This document shows positions 45,180 through 53,742 of a stretch of DNA of 64,000 nucleotides, piece after piece (the stretch's first letter is position 1; every line of letters begins with the position of its first letter). Position numbers and translations under genes: made by a program. Source of the DNA: Paraburkholderia sp. BL10I2N1 (GTDB taxonomy: Bacteria; Pseudomonadota; Gammaproteobacteria; Burkholderiales; Burkholderiaceae); assembly GCF_004361815.1 (NCBI RefSeq), contig NZ_SNWA01000001.1, positions 3,286,001 through 3,350,000 of the forward strand. The letters are read 5' to 3'. The notes beneath the pieces were generated by a model. That model saw only the letters and a list, made by a program, of their open reading frames with translations, did no database searches and was not told where the DNA came from.

Positions 45180-45575
45180 TTACGGCGAGTCGTCCACGCA
45201 CAGATCCGGATCGCTGACAAGGCAGTCCGCATTCGACGCCGCCGGCGTGATGCCTCTCGTCCTGATCGCCGCATCCTGCGCGGCGATGCGCAATCCCTTC
45301 GGCAACAGTACCCACATCCGGATCCGCTCTTTTGTGTGGCTTGCCTGCGTCTGCGCGCTCCGGCCGAAGCCGAAAAAGTAATCGGCCCGAACCACGCCCG
45401 TGATTGCGCCGCCTGAATCCTGAGCCACCATCAGCCGGTCGATGGCGCCGGGCGATTGCGAGTCGTCACGCGTTGCAACAAAGACGGGCGCGCCAAGCGG
45501 CGTCGTGCGCGGGTCGACCGCTACCGACCGGCCCGCTGATAGCGGCACACCTAACGCGCCCACTGGTCCGTTCGG
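45180..45575 (-). pseudogene. C-terminal fragment of lytic transglycosylase MltA
   Basis: Read on the minus strand, the fragment contains GPVGALGVPLSAGRSVAVDP, TTPLGAPVFVATRDD, LMVAQDSGGAITGVVRADYF and RIRMWVLLPKGLRI. This is the 3D/C-terminal domain of MltA with the catalytic-aspartate region AQDSGGAI. The N-terminal two thirds are missing. The homology ends at about 45575, exactly where OmpA homology begins on the other strand. Confidence 0.7.
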
Positions 45576-45576
45576 C

Positions 45577-45861
45577 GAATCGGGAATGCTCAACAAGGTC
45601 GCGGTTGCATTGCAGTCGGAGAAGCTGTCGTCGTACAAGTTTCGCGTTGAAGGACACGCGGACCCGCGCGGTTCCGCCGACGCCAAAATGAAGCTTTCGG
45701 AAGATCGTGCCGCCGCCGTTGTCGAATACCTCACGCAGAAGGACGGTATTGCGTCCGAGCGCCTGAGTTCGGTAGGCAAGGGTTCGACCGAGCCGCTGAA
45801 CCCGCGCAATCCGACAGCGCCAGAGAATCGCCGCGTGACCATCGTGACCGTGGTGGACTGA
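45577..45861 (+). pseudogene. C-terminal fragment of an OmpA-family protein
   Basis: The segment reads VALQSEKLSSYKFRVEGHAD, PRGSADAKMKLSEDRAAAVV, IASERLSSVGKGSTEPLNP and PENRRVTIV, the peptidoglycan-binding OmpA domain (GHADxxGSxxxNxxLSxxRAxxV). The N-terminal part and start are missing. It abuts a truncated mltA fragment on the opposite strand. Confidence 0.75.
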
Positions 45862-45885
45862 CGGCCGCGTGGCGGGCGGCGGCCG

Positions 45886-46818
45886 ATGAAACCGTCAGGC
45901 GCACGACGCGCTCGCCTGGCAAGCGGGGCGATTGCGCTAGCGCTTTGCATCGAGGCGGCGCTCGCCAGCAGCGCTACGCCGTACGCATCGCCCGCATCCG
46001 GGACGCGTGAGGAACAATGGGCACAGCGTGTCGACGGGGTGCGCATACCGCTGGCCGAGCTCGACGCGTCGCTGCCCGATGGCCCTACCTTGCGGCTCTT
46101 CACGATCACGGATCGGCCTGGTCTTTACGTGATGCATGCGCCGAGTCTCGCGGTATAGGGAGCGATGTTTTCGCGCGTCGTTGCGCTGCTCGAGCGCAGG
46201 GACATGCCGCGCGACCGCTTCGTGACGATGGCGGCGATTGCGGCACATGCGCGACGCTTTGGCACCGATCCGGCAGGCCTGACGGCGGGCAATAACTTCA
46301 GCGCGCCAGAGCTTGCCCACTTCTTCGAGGTGGCCCGCCAGCAGCACGTGGTGCTGACGAACGGCGAGAACACGCTGCGCTCGATCCTTGTTCGCTGGAG
46401 GCTGATACGCGAGGAAACAGGAAGCCGGCAAGCCGTCAGCGCGCGAGACTTTCTGATCACGATTCCGGGGCTTGGAACGGCGCCCGGCGGGGAGGTGATC
46501 GACAGGCCGGTCAGGGCGGCGATACTCAGTCACGAACTGGGACACTGGCAATATTTTTCCGATGCGGCTTACGCGCACGCCTGTCGTTCGTTCTGGTGGC
46601 AAAAGCTAGGTTATGCGGAGCGTGCGGAGTTGACGCGCCAACTGGAGGGCATGGGGTACGACCCAAGCGACCGGATCGTGATCGACGAAACGCAAGCCTA
46701 TCTGCTGCATACTCCCGCACCGTATATGCCGCTTGCCGACACGCCGGGCTCCGGCGGGATCGATGTGGCGAAGGTGAAGCGCAGACTGGAGCAAAGCGTG
46801 GCCGACGCGCATCGATAG
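45886..46818 (+). pseudogene. Exported putative zinc metallopeptidase interrupted by an amber codon
   Basis: Two parts are in the same frame. The first (90 codons) is a signal peptide and start (ARLASGAIALALCIEAALAS, RLFTITDRPGLYVMHAPSLAV). Then comes TAG at 46156-46158, then GAMFSRVVALLERRDMPRDR and a domain with AAILSHELGHWQYF, an HExxH-type metal motif (His-Glu-Leu-Gly-His), and a later IVIDETQAYLL glutamate. Together they would give a protein of about 310 residues. The amber codon could be a nonsense mutation; a restart at ATG 46165 would lose the signal peptide. I do not know a named family. Confidence 0.55.
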
Positions 46819-46836
46819 GGCTGGGAGCGTTCCCAG

Positions 46837-47058
46837 TCAGGCGTTTTCGGTGCTATGACAATCGAGTGATCGCCAGATGCGATCATTCGGATCCCCAATG
46901 AGAATGCGCGAAAACGAAGCCCCACAGGCGACACACCGGTAGTGCTCAACCGCTGGTACTCCGCAGAGCTCACCGACGCCTAGCAGGGCGAACCCCTGGC
47001 GCCGGTCTGTTGTCGAAGGGCGGCCATGAAGGTCCGTACACAATTCGCAGGCTGCCAT
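46837..47058 (-). CDS. Small zinc-ribbon-like protein
   Basis: The 73-residue protein has two Cys-x-x-Cys pairs (CELCTD near the start, CVACGASF near residue 43), suggesting a zinc ribbon. A strong Shine-Dalgarno (AAGGGGGAGC) lies just upstream of the ATG. No specific family is recognised. Confidence 0.5.
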   Translation of the reverse strand: MAACELCTDLHGRPSTTDRRQGFALLGVGELCGVPAVEHYRCVACGASFSRILIGDPNDRIWRSLDCHSTENA

Positions 47059-47317
47059 GTTGCGCTCCCCCTTACGGCTTACGCGTCGAGCGTATCACGA
47101 TCCGGCGAGGCGTCAGAATTCCGTCGGGGCAAGTGACCCACTACCCCCGAGGTAGTTGGCGCACGTCGAGCTAACCCGTCGCCCCGGCAAACTCGGTGCG
47201 CAGGTCGTGCAATTGCTGGCGAGCCTTGTGCGAGCGCTCGACGAGTTGCAGGACTACACTGAGGTGTGACAAATCCGGACCAGCAATCCTGGCGAATTCG
47301 ACATTGAGGCAGCGCTC
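47059..47317. other. Intergenic region before the SagB-like gene
   Basis: No gene was seen, though a frame continuous with the next gene contains VVQLLASLVRALDELQDYTEV before a stop. This could be the remains of a longer N-terminus or of an upstream gene. Confidence 0.35.
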
Positions 47318-48961
47318 ATGGATGCGTTCGATGTTTCGAACAAGGGTGTGTGGTACCCGTTGAACCTGTTGGCCGACGCACATCTGCTTGAATATCACGA
47401 ACGCAGCAAGCACCGCGTCAACTGCTATGCGCCAGGCCCTATGGGCCTCGACTGGGCAACCCAGCCGGACCCGTTCCGCGTCTTTCACAGCGCTCCGCGC
47501 ATGGGTCTGCCGTTAGCCGCGGACACTCTGGCCACACGCTACAACGAGCTGCGCCGCGGTGTTCTACCGCCCGCGCAGAAATTCGATATTTCCACTCTGG
47601 CAATCCTTTTCGAGCTCTCGCTCGGTCTGTCGGCGTGGAAATCTTATGGCGCCCAGCGATGGGCGTTGCGCTGCAACCCTTCGAGCGGAAATCTCCATCC
47701 CACCGAGGGCTATCTTCTATGTCCTGCGCTTTCCGGCGTGTCAGGCGGGGTCCACCACTACCTGAGCCGGGATCATGTGCTCGAACATCGCGCGGCGATC
47801 GATGACCCGCAGTGGGATGAGGCGTTCCGAGGCAGTGGTGTTCTGGTCGGCATAACCTCGATTCACTGGCGCGAGGCGTGGAAATACGGCATGCGCGCCT
47901 GGCGCTACTGCCAGCATGATTGCGGGCACGTCATCGCCGCGCTGAGTTACGCCGCGGCCGCGCTCGGCTGGCAGACGCGACTGATGGAGGCCGCTGGGGA
48001 CGATGTCGTGACCAACCTCCTCGGATTGAACCGCGACGAGGATTTCTGCGTTGACGAAGCAGAAGTAGCGGATGCCCTGTTGTGGATAGGCGATCCTGAA
48101 CGACTGCCTGATCTTGAGCGTATGCGGACCGCTTTGAATCAGGCGACGTGGCATGGATCCGCGAACCCGCTAAGCCCCGGACATGTAACGTGGCCGGATA
48201 TCGATTCGATCCAGCGCGCCACGTATAAGTCCTGTACTCGCGAGCCGACCCCGCGGCATCTGGAGCCGCGTCCATTGCCTGGGTTGCCTGCCCTCGACCT
48301 CAGCTTTGCGAGGATCGCGAGGCAGCGTCGCAGCGCTGTGAATTTCGACGCTAAGGCGCGCATCACCGACGCGGCCTTTTTCAGCATGCTGGCGTGTCTG
48401 CTGGCTCGCAGCGACACGCCGCCGTGGAATGCGCTGACGTCGCTTGCCGAGGTCCATCCGGTGTTACTGGTGCACCGCGTGGACGGGCTGGAGCCAGGCC
48501 TGTATGTGCTTGTGAGAGATCCTGGCGCGCTGCCGCCTCTCAGGCAGTCAATGCGTCCAGAATGGCTGTGGCGGAAAACCGGACCAGACTATCTGCCGCT
48601 GTATCTGCTGCTGCCTTACGATCTGCGCGGCGCGGCAAAATTGATCTGCTGCCACCAGGATATCGCCGCCGACTCCTGCTTTGCGCTCGGGATGCTCGCG
48701 AGATTCGAGATCGCCTTGAAGCAACCATGGCGCTATCGCCATCTGTTCTGGGAATGCGGCATTCTCGGGCAGGCCCTCTATCTCGAAGCCGAAGCTGCCG
48801 GCCTGAGTGCTACGGGTATTGGCTGCTTTTTCGACGACGAAATGCACGGGCTGCTTGGGGTACAGAATCACAACTGGCAAAGCCTGTATCACTTCACGAT
48901 TGGCGGGGCGGTGGCCGATCCGCGGCTGTCCGCATTTCCGCCTTATGAAGTTCAGCCTTGA
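47318..48961 (+). CDS. SagB/ThcOx-type dehydrogenase with two nitroreductase domains
   Basis: The 547-residue protein has a first domain starting LLEYHERSKHRVNCYAPGPM, GLDWATQPDPFRVF (the opening of SagB-type proteins), with RCNPSSGNLHPTEGYLLCPA for FMN binding. A second nitroreductase-like half starts ARIARQRRSAVNFDAKARIT and ends with ATGIGCFFDDEMHGLLG. SagB/ThcOx enzymes oxidise azolines in thiazole/oxazole peptides, but many stand-alone members, as here with no YcaO protein or precursor peptide visible nearby, have no known role. The ATG at 47318 was kept; the upstream region may hold more coding sequence. Confidence 0.82.
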   Translation: MDAFDVSNKGVWYPLNLLADAHLLEYHERSKHRVNCYAPGPMGLDWATQPDPFRVFHSAPRMGLPLAADTLATRYNELRRGVLPPAQKFDISTLAILFELSLGLSAWKSYGAQRWALRCNPSSGNLHPTEGYLLCPALSGVSGGVHHYLSRDHVLEHRAAIDDPQWDEAFRGSGVLVGITSIHWREAWKYGMRAWRYCQHDCGHVIAALSYAAAALGWQTRLMEAAGDDVVTNLLGLNRDEDFCVDEAEVADALLWIGDPERLPDLERMRTALNQATWHGSANPLSPGHVTWPDIDSIQRATYKSCTREPTPRHLEPRPLPGLPALDLSFARIARQRRSAVNFDAKARITDAAFFSMLACLLARSDTPPWNALTSLAEVHPVLLVHRVDGLEPGLYVLVRDPGALPPLRQSMRPEWLWRKTGPDYLPLYLLLPYDLRGAAKLICCHQDIAADSCFALGMLARFEIALKQPWRYRHLFWECGILGQALYLEAEAAGLSATGIGCFFDDEMHGLLGVQNHNWQSLYHFTIGGAVADPRLSAFPPYEVQP

Positions 48962-49027
48962 GGCGCACGCCTCGCGTTCTGTCTCCTTAGACTGAAGTTG
49001 CTGCACCCGCGACGCAAAGTTTTCTTT

Positions 49028-49053
49028 TGAATCAACCGGTTGCGGTTGATTCA
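49028..49053. repeat. Perfect 10-bp inverted repeat between the SagB-like gene and IS1634
   Basis: TGAATCAACC (49028-49037) and GGTTGATTCA (49044-49053) pair exactly around a 6-base loop, just downstream of the transposase stop. It may be part of the insertion element end or a bidirectional terminator. Confidence 0.5.
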
Positions 49054-49068
49054 GTGTTGGGCTGCTGC

Positions 49069-50781
49069 CTACAAGGCGATGGACTTCAGCAGCTCAAGGG
49101 CTTGCCGCTGTTTGGCGTCGGGTGCCGTATCGAGGGTGAAGGTGGCTTCGTGTGCAGCCGCGCCTGGGTGATGGCAGGCATTGCGCACGATGGTGCTGAG
49201 GTGGTGTAGCAGCGAATCGAAGCTGTGCACGCAGGTGCCGTCGTCCAGCGTCCTGTTCGAGACTTTGCGCAATGCGTTGGCCGAGCGCCTGGCCGGAGCG
49301 ACCGGATCGCGTTGCGCCTTGGCCGCCTGGTCTTCGTCCGCGAACAGCAGTGGGCGCCAGGCCTGCATCATGTGCCATTTGACGTAGTAGGCGAGCATGC
49401 ACAGCAGCAGGTGGGCACGCACCCGGTCGGCCAGGCGGTGATAGATCGGCCGCACCTCGAGGTCCACGCTCTTCATGGAACGGAAGGCCTGCTCGACCTG
49501 ACTGAGGCTCTTGTAATTGCGCACGACGTCATCGCTGCCCATGCGCTCTTGCGCTACCGCGGTGCGGATCACGTAGATGCCGTCGAGGCTGGCTTCCTGC
49601 GCCACCCGTGCGTCGTTGATCGTGTACCCAAACGAGGCGTCACCCATTTCCAGATCAAGGTGCTTGCCGACCTTGTGGCGGTTGAGCACCTTGCCCACGC
49701 ACAGGCCGATGCGGTCCTGGCCTTTCAGGCGCCCGGCGGCCACCCGCAGGCGGATCGGTTCGAGCAGTGCAACAGTGGCCTCCAGCAGCGCCTGGCGCTT
49801 GTGGGCCCGCCTCTTCGCCAGTTCGGGGTTGCGGCAGGCCACCAGGCGCTCGCCCGGATAGTCGGCGTGGGTAAATTCGAACAGGTTGCGCTCATCAAAG
49901 AGCCCGAGCTGCAATGCCCCCTCGCTGGCCAGCACACGCAGGCTGCCGGTCTTCAGTGCGGTGATCCACTGTAATCCGGCGTCGGCCCTGAGCGCATCGA
50001 TATGGGTCTGGGCGATCATGCCGCGGTCGCCCACCAGCACCATCTCGTCGATGCCAAAGCGCTCACGCAGTTGCCTGACCTGTGGCATGAACGTGTGCGC
50101 ATCGGCCGTGTTGCCCTCAAACACCGAGATGGCAACCGGCACGCCGCGCGCATCGGTAAGCAGTCCATAGTTGACCTGCAGCTTGCCGCGCTTGCCGTCA
50201 CGGTTGTACCCGAGGGCGGCCAGCTCACAGGTGCTGCCCTCGAAGTAGCTCGAACTCAGGTCATACAGCACGATGCCACCGGGCTGCAGATAACGCTGCG
50301 CGAGCTTGCCCTGGATCGCATCCTGACGCTCGAGCAGCCAGTCCATTGCGGCGTACAGCGCCTGCTCGTCGCAGACGTCGAGCTCAAACAGTTCCGGCAA
50401 GGTGGTGGTGTCCCACCAGCGCGTGGTGGCCAGCTTGCTGTGGGGGCTCAGTATCCGCGCAGCGATCATGGCCAGCACGCGCTGGCGTTCTGCACATGGG
50501 CGTGTCGACAGCAGCTGCGGCAGCCCCAGGCGCTGCATGGCCAGCCAGACCGCCTGCACATGACCGTGATGTCGTGAGCCATCGATCTCGAAGAGGGACG
50601 CCGGCGCGACCAGCTTCTCGCCGCGCAGCACCTGGCGGATCAGCTCGATCTGGTCGGCGGGCAGCGCGGAGAGATTGGCGAGGGTGCGCTTTTTGACGGT
50701 CTTGCCATCGCGGTAGGACTCGCGCAGCAGCACGGTCGGTGGCGAGTCGCGGTTGGGGATGACGTGAATGTGCATGCCCAC
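49069..50781 (-). CDS. IS1634-family (IS4 superfamily) transposase
   Basis: The 570-residue protein starts MGMHIHVIPNRDSPPTVLLR and has the DDE core spread as in IS1634: GIVLYDLSSSYFEG (Asp), EMVLVGDRGMIAQ (Asp) and YKSLSQVEQAFRSMKSVDLE (Glu). The C-terminus (LLLCMLAYYVKWHMMQAW) is typical. No interruption is visible, so it may be active. The element ends were not pinned down; it should extend a little beyond the gene on both sides. Confidence 0.9.
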   Translation of the reverse strand: MGMHIHVIPNRDSPPTVLLRESYRDGKTVKKRTLANLSALPADQIELIRQVLRGEKLVAPASLFEIDGSRHHGHVQAVWLAMQRLGLPQLLSTRPCAERQRVLAMIAARILSPHSKLATTRWWDTTTLPELFELDVCDEQALYAAMDWLLERQDAIQGKLAQRYLQPGGIVLYDLSSSYFEGSTCELAALGYNRDGKRGKLQVNYGLLTDARGVPVAISVFEGNTADAHTFMPQVRQLRERFGIDEMVLVGDRGMIAQTHIDALRADAGLQWITALKTGSLRVLASEGALQLGLFDERNLFEFTHADYPGERLVACRNPELAKRRAHKRQALLEATVALLEPIRLRVAAGRLKGQDRIGLCVGKVLNRHKVGKHLDLEMGDASFGYTINDARVAQEASLDGIYVIRTAVAQERMGSDDVVRNYKSLSQVEQAFRSMKSVDLEVRPIYHRLADRVRAHLLLCMLAYYVKWHMMQAWRPLLFADEDQAAKAQRDPVAPARRSANALRKVSNRTLDDGTCVHSFDSLLHHLSTIVRNACHHPGAAAHEATFTLDTAPDAKQRQALELLKSIAL

Positions 50782-50857
50782 TTTATAGATTAACCATCCA
50801 AAAATTCAAGGAGTAAAATTAGTAATTACATGCCTACATTTTTTGCATCCTAAAAAA

Positions 50858-50884
50858 CCCGGCGCCGCCACAGGCCGGGCTTTT
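50858..50884. terminator. Rho-independent terminator
   Basis: CCCGGC (50858-50863) pairs with GCCGGG (50874-50879), with an A-run before and CTTTT after, so it can work in both directions. It may be the original terminator of the SagB-like gene, now separated from it by IS1634. Confidence 0.65.
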
Positions 50885-50988
50885 CAGTCAAAAGATTAGG
50901 TTTTTGGGAAGCAACCTCAGCTTAGAGGAGTTGTCTCAACCTTTCCAGACTTCAATGCTCCTTGGCTCAGGATGATCACGCTTTGTAG

Positions 50989-51000
50989 TAGGACATCGTA
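50989..51000. promoter_or_regulatory. Operator-like site 1 (uronate regulon)
   Basis: TAGGACATCGTA fits the pattern TA(C/G)G-N4-CGTA shared with sites at 51109, 58876 and 58977. It is 338 bases upstream of the udh start. Confidence 0.45.
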
Positions 51001-51108
51001 TCTGTTAAAACGTTGTTTCTTACGGAATTTCGCCAAATCTTAGCTGCAATGGGTTCAAATTGCTCAGGGTAAACGCCAAATTGTAATTCATCGGTGCATC
51101 GATGATAG

Positions 51109-51120
51109 TACGTCATCGTA
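51109..51120. promoter_or_regulatory. Operator-like site 2 (uronate regulon)
   Basis: TACGTCATCGTA is a perfect TACG-N4-CGTA palindrome, with the same TCAT spacer as the kdgD-side site at 58876. It lies exactly 120 bases after site 1 and 218 bases upstream of udh. Confidence 0.6.
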
Positions 51121-51338
51121 TGAGTTACTTGCGGGTCACGAAGAGGGCGACGGAGATCGCCCCCGCCAGGCACTTCCAGTCAGCCCGAACCTCAATGCCC
51201 CGCGTAGGGGCTAAACGAGCGTTGACGCGCCGCTTTTAGCCGGCAGGTATCAGGTTTGTCTGCGGGCCGATGTCAGCGGCCTCGGGCCGGGCCGGACGAC
51301 GGCTAAATCGCCCGCACTGTTGTAAAGGAACCCTGGTA

Positions 51339-52172
51339 ATGAAGATTGCGCTTAGTGGAGCCGGCGGCCAGCTCGGCTCGGTAGTGCGTACCGCATTGCT
51401 CGCACGTAGCGTGCCGTTGCGCTCGGCCGGGGGCTCCCGCCCTCTGGCTCCCCTGGTGGAGGGAGAGGATCTGATGCACGGCGATCTGCGCGAACGTGGC
51501 GTCGTCGATCGCCTGCTGGAGGGGGTGGATGTGCTGATCCACTTTGCGGGCACAAGCGTGGAGCGTCCGCTCCCCGAGATCATCGACAACAACCTGCGTG
51601 CTCTGGTCGAGGTTTACGAAGGTGCGCGGCGGCACGGCGTACGGCGTGTGGTGTTCGCCAGTTCGAATCACGCAATCGGCATGTACCCGGTCACCGAGCA
51701 CCTCAGTCTCGACTGCGAGTTGCGTCCCGACGGTTTTTACGGCTTGAGCAAAGTCTGGGGCGAATCATTGGCGCGCATGTATTGGGACAAGCACGGCATC
51801 GAGACTATTTGCGTGCGCATCGGCAGTTGCATTGAGCGTCCGACCGAGCCGAGGCACCTGAGCACCTGGTTCGGACACCGCGATCTGCTGCATTTCATCG
51901 ACCGCTGTATCGAGGCCACCGACGTCGGCTTCATGGTCGTCTGGGGTGTCTCTGCCAACAAGCGCAGCTGGTGGGATAACCGCGGCGCCGAGCGTCTCGG
52001 TTACCAGCCGACTCAGGACGCCGAGGAATATGCCGCGGAGGTGCTCGCGCGGCCTAACCCGCTCGACGCTTTGGGTCAACGCTATCAAGGCGGCAGCTTC
52101 GTCGGCATCGATTACTCGCGTGCGGACACCGACGCCAACGCTTCAACCGCTCGATCCAGCAAGCCGGTTTGA
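51339..52172 (+). CDS. udh: Uronate dehydrogenase
   Basis: The 277-residue extended SDR/epimerase-type protein begins MKIALSGAGGQLGSVVRTAL (NAD-binding GxxGxxG) and has HFAGTSVERP, ASSNHAIGMYP and catalytic YGLSKVWGE (Tyr-x-x-x-Lys). This matches uronate dehydrogenases, which oxidise D-galacturonate or D-glucuronate to the aldarolactone. The ATG at 51339 follows AAAGGA. It is followed by an ExuT-like carrier and an oxovalerate dehydrogenase, so it probably starts the oxidative uronate pathway encoded by this cluster. Operator-like sites lie upstream. Confidence 0.88.
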   Translation: MKIALSGAGGQLGSVVRTALLARSVPLRSAGGSRPLAPLVEGEDLMHGDLRERGVVDRLLEGVDVLIHFAGTSVERPLPEIIDNNLRALVEVYEGARRHGVRRVVFASSNHAIGMYPVTEHLSLDCELRPDGFYGLSKVWGESLARMYWDKHGIETICVRIGSCIERPTEPRHLSTWFGHRDLLHFIDRCIEATDVGFMVVWGVSANKRSWWDNRGAERLGYQPTQDAEEYAAEVLARPNPLDALGQRYQGGSFVGIDYSRADTDANASTARSSKPV

Positions 52173-52201
52173 TTCAGTACAGATTTTGAGGAGACATAGC
52201 A

Positions 52202-53494
52202 GTGAAAGTTAAAGGCATACGCTGGTGGATGGTGAGCCTCGTCGCGGCCGGGCTGATCATCAATTACCTCGCACGGAACACGCTGTCCGTGGCCGCGCCC
52301 ACGCTGATGAAAGACCTTGACATCAGCACATTGCAGTACTCGCATATCGTTGTCGCTTGGCAGTTGAGTTACGCGTTCATGCAACCGGTCGCCGGCTACC
52401 TGCTCGACGCTATCGGTACCAAGATCGGTTTTGCGGCCTTCGCCGTGGCGTGGTCGTTGGCCTGCGCGGCGGCAGCATGGGCCACGGGCTGGCGAAGCCT
52501 TGCGTTCTTCCGCGGGCTTCTCGGTATCGCAGAAGCGGCCGGCATACCCGCCGGCGTCAAGGCGACGACCGAGTGGTTTCCGGCCAAAGAGCGTTCGGTG
52601 GCGATTGGCTGGTTCAATATCGGCTCTTCCGTCGGAGCATTGCTCGCGCCGCCACTGGTTGTCTGGGCCTTGCTGCATGGGCAATGGCAATGGGCCTTCC
52701 TGATCGTGGGCGGGCTGGGGCTCGCGTGGAGCGCCGTGTGGATGCTGTTGTACAAGCACCCCCGTCACCAGAAGCTGCTCTCCGACGTCGAACGGGACTA
52801 CATCCTTAGCGGCCAGGAGGCGCAGTTCACCGATAGTAGCGTCGCCAAACGTAAGTGGACTGAGATGCTCGGCAGTCGCGATTTCTGGGCGATCGGCGTC
52901 CCCCGGATTCTTTCCGAGCCGGCCTGGCAGACCTTTAATGCCTGGATTCCGCTCTACATGATGACCGAGCGGCACATGAATCTTAAGGATGTCGCGCTGT
53001 TCGCCTGGATGCCGTTTCTGGCTGCGGACATCGGCTGCGTGCTCGGGGGCTACCTCAGCCCGTTTTTCCACAAATACGCGAAGGTTTCGTTGTTCACGTC
53101 GCGCAAGATGGTTTTCGTCTTTGGTGCCCTCTGCATGATCGCGCCGGCATCCGTTGGGCTGGTGGCCGGCCCTTACGTGGCCATTGCGCTGCTGTGCATC
53201 GGCGGCTTTGCGCACCAGACCTTGTCGGGGGCGCTGTACGCGATCACTTCCGACATCTTCGGCAAGAACGAAGTTGCCACAGCCACAGGGATGGGCGGTA
53301 TGGCGGGCTACCTGGGTGCGGCGGCATTCACTGCATTGTTCGGTGTGCTGGTCACGCAGGTTGGCTACAGCCCGCTGTTTGTCGTTCTGGCCGTGTTCGA
53401 CCTCATTGCGGCTGTTGTGGTGTGCGTGCTGGCGAGAGACAGGGATCGGACGCCGCTGCAGCACTTTGGAGCAGCAAGTCCGGCAATCAAATAA
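52202..53494 (+). CDS. MFS hexuronate transporter (ExuT-like)
   Basis: The 430-residue MFS protein of the anion:cation symporter type starts at a GTG with GAGGAGA upstream. It begins IRWWMVSLVAAGLIINYLARNTLSVAAPTL, with PAGVKATTEWFPAKERSVAIGWFNIGSSVGALLAPPL, a hallmark of the ExuT/GarP/GudP group. It lies 29 bases after udh and before 2,5-dioxovalerate dehydrogenase, which makes galacturonate/glucuronate import its likely job. Confidence 0.82.
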   Translation: MKVKGIRWWMVSLVAAGLIINYLARNTLSVAAPTLMKDLDISTLQYSHIVVAWQLSYAFMQPVAGYLLDAIGTKIGFAAFAVAWSLACAAAAWATGWRSLAFFRGLLGIAEAAGIPAGVKATTEWFPAKERSVAIGWFNIGSSVGALLAPPLVVWALLHGQWQWAFLIVGGLGLAWSAVWMLLYKHPRHQKLLSDVERDYILSGQEAQFTDSSVAKRKWTEMLGSRDFWAIGVPRILSEPAWQTFNAWIPLYMMTERHMNLKDVALFAWMPFLAADIGCVLGGYLSPFFHKYAKVSLFTSRKMVFVFGALCMIAPASVGLVAGPYVAIALLCIGGFAHQTLSGALYAITSDIFGKNEVATATGMGGMAGYLGAAAFTALFGVLVTQVGYSPLFVVLAVFDLIAAVVVCVLARDRDRTPLQHFGAASPAIK

Positions 53495-53742
53495 GCAATT
53501 GTCGGGAAGTTGATTGCCTGCGGCTGCCGTGATCCGCGGTCGCAGGACTCCAATATCGCCGGTTCGCGGCGGGCGAATGTTGTAAGTCGTCATACGACGT
53601 GTTTGATGTTTGCATCGACGCGGTCAAGATAATGGCCCTGCACCCTGTAATCTGAAAGCACCAATACGGGTGTGTCTTGCGCTCCCGACCTTCAGTGTTA
53701 TAGGATGACTGATATCAATCGGAGTCATCAAGGAAACGCAAA
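53495..53742. other. Intergenic region upstream of the oxovalerate dehydrogenase
   Basis: It contains GTCGTCATACGAC (53586-53598), a perfect palindrome that fits the TNGTNNNACNA pattern of FadR/VanR-type GntR regulators. It also holds GATGACT-N12-AGTCATC (53704-53729), 13 bases before the start codon. Confidence 0.45.
53586..53598. promoter_or_regulatory. GntR-type operator candidate
   Basis: GTCGTCATACGAC is an exact inverted repeat and contains TCGTCATACGA, which fits TNGTNNNACNA. Confidence 0.5.

Larger units (their letters stand above)
50782..51338. other. Intergenic region upstream of udh
   Basis: It holds a hairpin terminator (50858-50879) and two operator-like palindromes 120 bases apart (50989 and 51109). 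A 65-codon minus-strand frame spans both palindromes and merely reflects their repeat, so it is not called a gene. Confidence 0.55.

Noticed and set aside
50976..51173. 65-codon minus-strand frame upstream of udh with repeated TMTYYH/TMSYYK segments
   Set aside because: The apparent internal repeat is simply the two operator-like palindromes translated; there is no convincing start signal or family similarity.
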